64,000 nucleotides of DNA, taken from positions 744,001 through 808,000 of the forward strand of contig JAAROD010000095.1 in assembly GCA_012274445.1 (NCBI GenBank). The letters are read 5' to 3'. The notes beneath the pieces were generated by a model. The model made no database searches. It was given only the letters and a program-made list of their open reading frames with translations, and had not been told where the DNA came from. Source of the stretch: Sclerotiophoma versabilis. Lineage: Eukaryota; Ascomycota; Dothideomycetes; Pleosporales; Didymellaceae. Made by a program: the position numbers and the translations under genes. Each line of letters starts with the position of its first letter. Positions within the stretch are counted from its first letter, which is position 1. Shown here in pieces: positions 57,201-64,000 of this stretch.

Positions 57201-57872
57201 CACTAAAGGATCGTTACCATGCTTCAGGCTGGCAGGAGCATCGTCGGATGTGCAGAAAGGCTGTCGGAGTAGACCAGGTGCTCTGGCCGCTGTTTGAGAC
57301 GTGCTGGCTGCCATGGGCGCATCCGGTAGTGGAGCTGTCGAGCAGTGGAGCGTGTTAAAGGACCCTGAGGTAGTTGAAATATCGGGTAAAGTAGGAAAGG
57401 AGGTGAGTGCCGTGACGCAGCGAGTGTTCCGCGTTGTAGGCGGAAGGGATGCTGCTGCTTCGGGTAAATGAGGTGAGCAGTCTGGAACTGGCGTTGACGC
57501 TGCTTTCCCAGCCGGTTCCAGGGCTTTGTTGGAGTTGAGGGCAGCTGTAGCGGGCAGCTAGGAGAGCCTCCCAGCGTTCAATTGCGACTCATGAAATGGC
57601 CGTTGTCGGCAGTTGTATGGCTGCGCAGCCAGTCGCAAACAGATGATTTGGGATGACATGCGCCTAGCAGGCGGACTTTGCCTCGTACTGCGGCCTTACA
57701 AGAGCGAAAACGAACAATTGTAGGCGCCGACAGCCAATCAGAGGGCGTGTCTGGTAAATCCGTCGCACCGTGCGCTCGAGCCGGCTGGTTGCAGTGGATC
57801 CGTCGTCGTGCAGGACGACAGGACCAAGTGGGAGAGTGACGTCTGGATCTGCATTGAAGGGAGGAGCAGTAA

Positions 57873-57896
57873 CTGCACCTGCACCTGCACCTGCCA
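57873..57896. repeat. CTGCAC hexamer repeat
   Basis: Three exact CTGCAC units plus a fourth with one change (CTGCCA), in the noncoding leader region of areA. Confidence 0.8.
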
Positions 57897-58142
57897 CTGC
57901 CGCTCAGCAGCGCCCTGCTAAAAGGAAGGGGCGAAGAGCGTGTTCTGGAGAGGGTGCAGCAGCTCATGCAGTGCAACTTTGGTTGGTGTTGAACGGCACG
58001 GGTCCGAGAAACTTTCCACATGTGAAGGAACGGGTCGCCAGAGAGGTTAAGGTTCCAAATTCCATGCTGCACTGCACGGTACGGGACTCGTCTGCGCCCA
58101 GCAGGGATGTTCCTCAGAGTGTGCATCAAGGGAGAGGCGGTC

Positions 58143-58182
58143 CAGCAGCACTGCAGCAGCAGTGCAGCAGTGCAGCAGCAGA
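58143..58182. repeat. CAG/TGCAG-rich repeat
   Basis: Interrupted CAG units mixed with CTGCAG and GTGCAG, upstream of areA. It contains self-complementary CTGCAG sites. Confidence 0.7.
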
Positions 58183-58755
58183 GGGTGCGCTCGCAGCTCC
58201 GTCTACCGCTGCGGCCACGGCCACGGCCACGAGCAGCAGCTGCACGGTCGACACAGCAAGTCGAGCAGCAGCTTGCTCTGGCAGCGAGTCGCGCGCTGGA
58301 CGAGCATGGTGAGGCCGTCCGGGCTGGCGCACTCGGCTGCACGTTCAAGCATCACCCTGAGGGCCCCACCGCGGACCAGGGCGTCTATTGGCGTGCAGTG
58401 CAGCAAGTGGGGGTTTCGTGGGTGGGCCGACCTTCATTTCGTCTCCACACGCATCTCACCAGGCCCATCTTCACACCCAGCGACGACCCGCCAAGCGCCA
58501 CCGGCTGTCCGTCGCACGCTGCACCGGTAAGCTGCGTAGCAATTATTGCGCCGTTCACTGCCTGGTCCGAGTGCTGTTGCTCGAGGCCTTCCCCGTGGAG
58601 GCAGAGGCAGAACAAAACCAAGTCCCTTTCCAAACCGGCGCCGTGCATTATTACGCACGCTCTGCCGCACACACCCGCATATCGCCCACCGCCCTTCTGG
58701 AAGGACTGTCTGTAGTCGCAGCAGCCCGGCTGCGATTGCAAGTAAGTGGCCCGCT

Positions 58756-58784
58756 CCCAGGCCATCCCAGGCCATCCCAGGCCA
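58756..58784. repeat. Decamer repeat in areA leader
   Basis: Nearly three units of the ten-base motif GCCATCCCAG, about 130-155 bases upstream of the areA start codon, inside the proposed leader intron. Confidence 0.8.
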
Positions 58785-58910
58785 CATACCGCTACGTGGG
58801 GTGTGCCCGTCCAAATAGAGCACGCGCCGACCCAGCTACGACATCATCGCTGCTCGCAGGCACGTTCCCTTTGTGCCTCTCAAGTCTTCCTCTCCACGAC
58901 CACCGCAGCC

Positions 58911-61694
58911 ATGGATCTTGACATGCGGCGAGAGGCCAGCCCTGCGCTGTCGCCGGGCGGCATGCTCGACGAGCCCATCTTCCCGGCCTTTGGCAACGAT
59001 GCCAGTGCCGTGAGCCCAGAGTCGCCCACTGAGCTGCAGAAGAACGATCCCTTGGGCACGCAGATATGGAAGCTCTACTCACGCGCAAAGACCCAGCTGC
59101 CCAACGCAGAGCGCATGTCCAATCTGACCTGGCGCATGATGGCTCTTAATATGCGCCGCGCAGAGGAGCAGCGCAACAAAGGGTACGAAAGACGCCATCC
59201 TGTTGGACCGTTTACAGCCCTGCCATTGCCCACGTTTACCTAAGAGCTGGCTAACCCTGTCTGTTGCTTTCACAGGCCCAATTCCACTCCCCACACCAAT
59301 GCATTCATGTCTCCGCCGCACACGAGCGCGAGGCCGCCGCCCCGCACTGCTCCCAGTGGAATCGCACAGCAACTGAGACGCTCCGCCGACCAGCTGGCCC
59401 AGGTGCACCAGTCGCAGCCACAGCACCAGTACCAGCACCAGCCACAGCCACAGCACCAGCACGACACCATGAACCTGGACGATTTTATTTTCCCCTCGTC
59501 AGTCGGGAGCCCTGCAGGATTGTCGCCAGAGCCGTCGAATGGGGCGGAGGGCCCGTTTAATGCAGGCCCCGGGGTACCGATAAGGAAGGCTAATTCGCTC
59601 AACGACCACAACCTCTCTCTCGCCCACGCCTCTGCTCCGCCAGTTCCTCCTCAGATCAACAGAGAGAATGAATTTGGCTACGTTTCCCGGCACGTTCGCA
59701 AAACCAGCATTGACGAACGGCGAGTAAGTGGCTTATCTTTGCACCCGCCATGCCCCTCCGCCTCCTGCTAACCTCCTTATCAGCCACCCAAACGACGAGC
59801 AGAAGCCTCACCGCAGGTCCCTCCTGTCAATAGCATCATGATACCCACCGATGCCCAGTCAGAGGCCGATTTGAACCACTACTCGCTCGACCACTCGATG
59901 CAGCCACCCGCCTTCCCCGCCTCGCAGGCGCAGGTCCCCTTCTCGATAGACACATTTCAGATGCCCGAGGATCCCGTCATAAGCTCAGCAGGTCCTTTCC
60001 AGCAGAACTTTAGCTTCTCTCCCGTCGGTTCACCTATGATGAACCATGGCACCTCCTTTCCCAACATCTTCAACCCCAACTCCATGGCCTCCTCCCTCAA
60101 CTCGACCGACTACTACTCGCCCCCGAGTTCCGCCTTCCCCTCCGCCGTCTCCACACCGCAGCCTATGAACGACGATAATCATATGTACTTTGATCGTCAC
60201 GGCATGGATATTCGTAGCCAGCACAGCAGTGGTGTCTCGTACGGATCACATCGTCCTTCAACACTGTCAAACTCCATGCAGCCTGGATTCGTCTTCAACC
60301 CCAATGGCGGAGGACCAGACGCTGTCTTTAGCCCTGTCACAAGCGCGAGCTCGTCTTTGCCATTTTCGGCCACCTCATTCGGCCACTCTGGTCATGTCGA
60401 TCCCTCTCAGGTGCTCCACAACAGCCTGCCTCTTCGACAACAGCATGAGATGCAAATGCCACGAAACGAGAACATGTTCACGTTTGGCGCAGACTCAGAT
60501 GCGGAAGATGACGAAGGCAGCGCATTCGCCGACCGAAACATTCCCTCACAGGATTTTTCGCCAATGGACGATGGCTCACTCGACTTTAATACAAATTATC
60601 AGTGGGAGACAAACTTGTCCAACCAGTTCAATCCTATGCAGGCGCGATACCCAGCAGGACCCCCACGCAAGACCGTTACAATCGGGCCTACCGAGATACA
60701 TTCACCGCAAGATCACTGGAGTCCCAGTAGTCTTGGTCGAACCCATGGCTCAGCTGCCTCTGTGAGCGACATTCGCAACCGGGGGAACGATCCGCGTCGT
60801 GGGAAGATACCCCGCACTACCTCAACACCGAACACTGCGGGATTATTGCACCAAGCTATGCATGGCCGCACCCAATCATCGCCCAACTCACCCCCAGAAA
60901 CGGGATTACAGTCAGGCTTTAGCTCTGCTGCGCCGTCTCGTCCTCAGAGTCCTGGCGGTACGAAGCCAGGCGAAGGTGGTGCACCCACAACATGCACCAA
61001 CTGCTTCACTCAAACGACACCGCTCTGGCGTCGCAATCCAGAAGGCGCACCCCTCTGCAACGCTTGTGGCCTGTTCTTGAAGCTGCACGGCGTAGTCCGG
61101 CCGCTATCGCTTAAGACAGACGTCATCAAGAAGCGCAACCGTGGCAGCGGCAATGCTCCTGTCGGGCCGTCCTCTACGAGAGCTTCGAAGAAATCATCTC
61201 GCAAGAATTCAATTGCCATGACACCAGTAACCACACCGAAAGCAGCAGAGTCAGAATCTCCAAAGTCAACAGGGTCTGGTGGCGGTCTATCCACTAGCGC
61301 CAGTCTCGCTCCAGCTGCCTCGAACTCCAAATCAGGCGGTGTAGTTCCCATAGCTCCCGGTCCGCCCAAGAACACCAGCTCAGTGAGCTCCGTTCAATCT
61401 CGTGGGCCAAGCATGGCGCCGAGACGAGCCCGCGCACAAAGCAAGAGTAGTACGCAAGAGCTAGAGATGGCCGATGCTGACGACACAAGTGGAAAGACAC
61501 CTCTTCGCAGAAAGGACGCCCCAATTGCAGCTCCAAGCCCATTTCCCAGCCAAAATCTTGGGTCTCTTCCCATGGGTGCCATGGGCCAAGGGCTCCAATC
61601 CTCTGGTCCTGCAGAATGGGTAAGTACAGTGTTTCAACCCTATTACGGTCCTTCACTAACCTAAAAATAGGAATGGTTGACCATGAGCTTGTGA
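58911..61694 (+). CDS. areA: GATA-type nitrogen regulator AreA/NIT2
   Basis: Four exons, 58911-59182, 59276-59723, 59784-61619 and 61671-61694, with introns of 93, 60 and 51 nt, giving 859 aa. Global activator of nitrogen-catabolic genes that binds GATA sites in the nucleus. The N-terminus has the conserved AreA block (LGTQIWKLYSRAKTQLPNAE, NLTWRMMALNMRR, about residues 46-84). Long Ser/Pro/Gln-rich stretches follow, with an acidic patch (SDAEDDEGSAF, about 453-463). The single zinc finger (about 635-660) is CTNCFTQTTPLWRRNPEG ... CNACGLFLKLHG with the basic tail RPLSLKTDVIKKRNR. The 24-nt last exon encodes EWLTMSL, completing the C-terminal EWEWLTMSL that binds the NmrA inhibitor in Aspergillus/Neurospora. 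Reading through the last intron adds 14 other residues instead. Confidence 0.96.
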
Positions 61695-62617
61695 TCGTTA
61701 CGAACATTCCACTTCTGCAGACGTTTTGAGTGTCTGAAATCCTTGCGGCATTACATTCGGAGTTCGGTTTTGTACATGCCGGTTGAACACTTTCGGTTTG
61801 CGACATTTGCGTTTTGCTTCGATCTCTCTGATTGAATTTGATACCTTTTTCTTGCTTTGCGTACAGCAACGATTAGACACGGATTGGCTCTTGTTTGTTG
61901 ACATACCCTTCGGTCCTTTCCAGCAGCCAGATGGGAGGCGGGCGCTCCATCAAGCTTTACGCCACTCTAATAATGATATTGAAGAAGTGGAGATGAGACG
62001 GAAATTCGCCCACGGTTGGCTTCCATCTCGAACCCTTTCAGGGGTTCTGCATCCTGCACGAGCTTACGAGAGATATCCTAGGATTTGGTTGCAATAGAAG
62101 GCGCTCATGGGATTTTATTGTGTATTTGTGTATTTGCCCCGGTGAGGGGGGGGGGGGCTACGACCTTGCGAGCTGGATGCAGTACGTGGGATCTGTGGTT
62201 CACGCCGCTTTTGATAGATAACCGCGGTGGGTCTGTTTCATTCTAAAAGTCTCGTTGGTCTCGACCAATTTGAGAATACTCAGAAGGAGCAATATATCAT
62301 CTCAGTACCTTCCACTCTTTGTGCAATCAATTGTTATGCAACTCGCACACTGTCTCTTGTAACGCTCCACTGGAAACACTACCAAAAGTCTCAGGCCCTC
62401 CGGGATGTGACCCGCAAATCATAACCTAGTGCCACGTTCAGCAAGCCACAATGTCTCGTTCCTCGAAACCCTGTCTTGGCGTCCGTCCCTTCCCCACACT
62501 ACGTCATCTCTCGTGGTCGCATTTGCTGCATTGAGATAACAACGACATTGATCTCCAGCGTTTCAACTCCAGGCTCTGCCACATCTTAGCTCGGTCCATT
62601 CAACTCAAGCACCAAAG
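61695..62617. other. areA 3' flank and DJ-1 promoter
   Basis: 923 bases with no supported gene. A run of twelve G lies at 62146-62157. Plus-strand frames (for example 61783-62097) lie in the likely areA 3' UTR and have no domain. Confidence 0.45.
62146..62157. repeat. Poly-G run (12 G)
   Basis: Twelve consecutive G, probably in or just past the areA 3' UTR. Confidence 0.8.
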
Positions 62618-63431
62618 ATGCCGAAAGCATTGATTCTCGTCGCAGATGGTTCGGAAGAGATCGAGTTCGTCACCCCTTATGATGGTAAGCAGCTTCAACT
62701 CACTCGCCCTCCCTTCAAATCAACCACATACAACTGACACATCCCAGTGCTCACTCGCGCCGGCTTCGAGATCCAATCTGCTGGCATCAACCTCAAGAAC
62801 GAAAACTATGCTCAGTTCGTCTCTCTAGTCTCACGATCAAGCTTACAGTTTCGAAACTCCCACTCACTAATCACTAAACAGCATGACACGCAATATCCGC
62901 ATTGTGCCTGATCACCCCAATCTTTCCTCGGTCAGCAGCCCAGAAGACTACGACATACTGATCCTCCCTGGCGGCGCCCCCGGCGCAAAGACTTTCAGCA
63001 ACACCAACGAGGTACTCCAACTCATCACGTCCTTTCGCGCACAGGGCAAGTACGTCGCAGCCATCTGTGCCGGCACAACTGCACTCGTAGCTGCGCAGAA
63101 GCTCGCCGTGTCCAGCAAGACGGAGAGCGAGGCGAGTGAGAAGGTCAAAGTCACGAGTCATCCGAGTGTGCGAGATGAGATCAAGGAGGCTGGGTGGGAG
63201 TATAGCGAGGAAAGGGTTGTTGTTGACAAAAAGGTCATCACCTCGAGAGGGTACGTAGGCAAGATATGTTTAGAAGGATTTCCCGTCAAAGAACTCGGCA
63301 AAGGAGGTTACTAATATTGTTGCAGGCCCGGCACAGCCATGTTGTTCGCACTCACCATTGTAGAGGCGCTGGTCGGTAAGGAGAAGAGGGGTGAGATCTC
63401 CGGACCCTTGATGGTGGCAGAGACTCTTTGA
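62618..63431 (+). CDS. DJ-1/PfpI-family protein (DJ-1 type)
   Basis: Four exons, 62618-62684, 62748-62814, 62882-63250 and 63326-63431, with introns of 63, 67 and 75 nt, giving 202 aa. A glutamine-amidotransferase-like fold of the Parkinson DJ-1 group, linked to oxidative stress and glyoxal/methylglyoxal handling. The start KALILVADGSEEIEFVTPYD contains the conserved Glu that stabilises the reactive cysteine. The nucleophile elbow is AAICAGTTAL and the motif LPGGAPGAKTFS lies in the middle. The C-terminal GPGTAMLFALTIVEAL is the DJ-1 signature and is split by the last intron. All key residues are intact. Convergent with the P450 at the window edge. Confidence 0.93.
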
Positions 63432-63681
63432 GCGCAGACTTGAAGCTTTATCGCATTTCGAATCTTCTTGTGGTGGTGTGCAGAAATGGTCATAAACTAA
63501 CATGTCTCTTGCTATCCTTCTTCGACCGGAAACAAAGAGCTCAGTCTTACCCTTAGTGCATTGAGTCTACACCGCAGAGAAGTATTAAAGGCCTTTGTAA
63601 GTATCGACTTTGTTATCATCGATATTGACTAGCACTAGCCTCTACTATATCTAGCTACTCAAAACTTCGTCAAGGAATCGT

Positions 63682-64000
63682 TTATGCCTCTGTCTTCTTG
63701 AACAGCAACTTCTTTGTCGGATTCGGCGAGATGTTCCTTCCAATCTCGATTTGCCCATACCGATCCGTCAAACCATCTGGCATCTTCATATCATAATCCA
63801 GGATCATTTTCGCAACAATCATCTTGATCTCATTGGCAGCGAAGAAGCGGCCAGGGCATGCATGTCGTCCATATCCAAACGCCAGATTCTGCTCGTTTGT
63901 AGTGACAAATTGATTGCGCGCGTGATCAGTCGTGCTACCACCGCGTCGTAGCTTGTAGTGCCGGAAGCCGTCGAACTTCTCACTTTCGGGGTAGAGTGTT
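63682..64000 (-). CDS. Cytochrome P450, C-terminal fragment (runs off window)
   Basis: Partial gene entering from the right edge; only the last 105 codons are visible, ending with TAA at 63682-63684. It contains the haem-binding loop FGYGRHACPGRF with the axial cysteine, preceded by LYPESEKFDGFRHYKL (the meander/PERF-type region) and followed by the L-helix FAANEIKMIVAKMILDYD. It ends PTKKLLFKKTEA. The long loop between the PERF region and the haem loop is typical of fungal secondary-metabolism P450s. The substrate is unknown, and the N-terminal oxygen-binding and ExxR helices lie outside. It is a different gene from the P450 start at the left edge. Confidence 0.93.
   Translation of the reverse strand, partial: TLYPESEKFDGFRHYKLRRGGSTTDHARNQFVTTNEQNLAFGYGRHACPGRFFAANEIKMIVAKMILDYDMKMPDGLTDRYGQIEIGRNISPNPTKKLLFKKTEA

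Larger units (their letters stand above)
54226..58910. other. 4.7-kb leader/promoter region of areA with simple repeats
   Basis: No supported gene. The stretch up to about 57.0 kb is unremarkable, with short frames only. From about 57.5 kb it turns GC-rich and repetitive: CTGCAC hexamers (57873-57896), CAG/TGCAG-rich DNA (58143-58182), GGCCAC repeats (about 58212-58231) and GCCATCCCAG decamers (58756-58784). Open frames here follow the repeats and lack domains. Part of this is probably a long areA 5' UTR. A good donor (CAAGTAAGT at 58739) and an acceptor just before the ATG (ACCGCAG, ending 58907) suggest a leader intron. The GAGAGA run is at about 57039-57050. Confidence 0.45.

Noticed and set aside
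57578..58822. Several 120-256 codon frames in the areA leader, both strands
   Set aside because: Low-complexity Ser/Ala/Arg/Cys peptides produced by CAG, GGCCAC and similar repeats; no domain or conservation cue.
1..64000. The window as a secondary-metabolite gene cluster because P450s lie at both ends
   Set aside because: No polyketide synthase, NRPS, terpene synthase or cluster regulator; most genes between are housekeeping.

Overview
The window reads as chromosomal DNA of a filamentous ascomycete, most likely a dothideomycete (Pleosporales-like). The reasons are short GT-AG introns (mostly 45-110 nt) with CTAAC/CTGAC branch sites, genes on both strands without operons, and typical fungal families: GATA factor AreA/NIT2, corepressor Cyc8/Ssn6, DASH subunit Hsk3, a KRE6/SKN1 glucan-synthesis protein, a HET relic and P450s. 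Exon joins were derived by hand from splice signals and reading-frame arithmetic. Every complete multi-exon model sums to a multiple of three.

Layout, left to right. 0-9 kb: the N-terminal end of a P450 (-), a three-exon SDR (-), a glutamine-synthetase-like ligase (+) facing a membrane-anchored aldehyde dehydrogenase (-) tail to tail, a secreted PEBP-like GPI protein (+) and a broken flavin-reductase fragment (-). 9-17 kb: a divergent pair (membrane-anchored methyltransferase and AYR1-like reductase), mitochondrial 2-methylcitrate dehydratase (+) and a FRE-type ferric reductase (-). 17-20 kb is gene-empty and carries a 21-bp tandem repeat. 20-26 kb: a small coiled-coil protein (-) diverging from an 865-aa bromodomain protein (+), then a zinc-finger protein (-). 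27-34 kb: a zinc alcohol/formaldehyde dehydrogenase (+), cyclophilin (-) sharing a 191-bp promoter with an RQT4/TRIP4-like protein (+), and a Dal5-type MFS permease (+) with a probable GC-AG intron. 36-44.5 kb: KRE6/SKN1-like (-), an unknown 220-aa protein with a mitochondrial-looking leader (-), and Cyc8/Ssn6 (-).

From about 44.5 to 53.2 kb I find no intact gene. There is a decayed HET-domain gene and a second decayed gene of unknown family. Core genes return with a 102-aa membrane/coiled-coil protein diverging from HSK3. A 4.7-kb repeat-bearing leader follows, then the AreA/NIT2 regulator, whose last nine codons are split so that a 24-nt terminal exon carries the conserved tail. The window ends with a DJ-1-like protein (+) and the C-terminal end of a second P450 (-).

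The genes do not form one pathway. Nitrogen control (AreA), carbon repression (Ssn6), propionate breakdown (PrpD), iron reduction and an ACS-family permease are scattered among housekeeping genes. I found no CRISPR array, intact transposon, rRNA or tRNA. The most unusual items are the AreA micro-exon, the two decayed genes in the 44.5-53 kb desert, the triple hairpin cluster near 35.05 kb and the truncated flavin-reductase relic.
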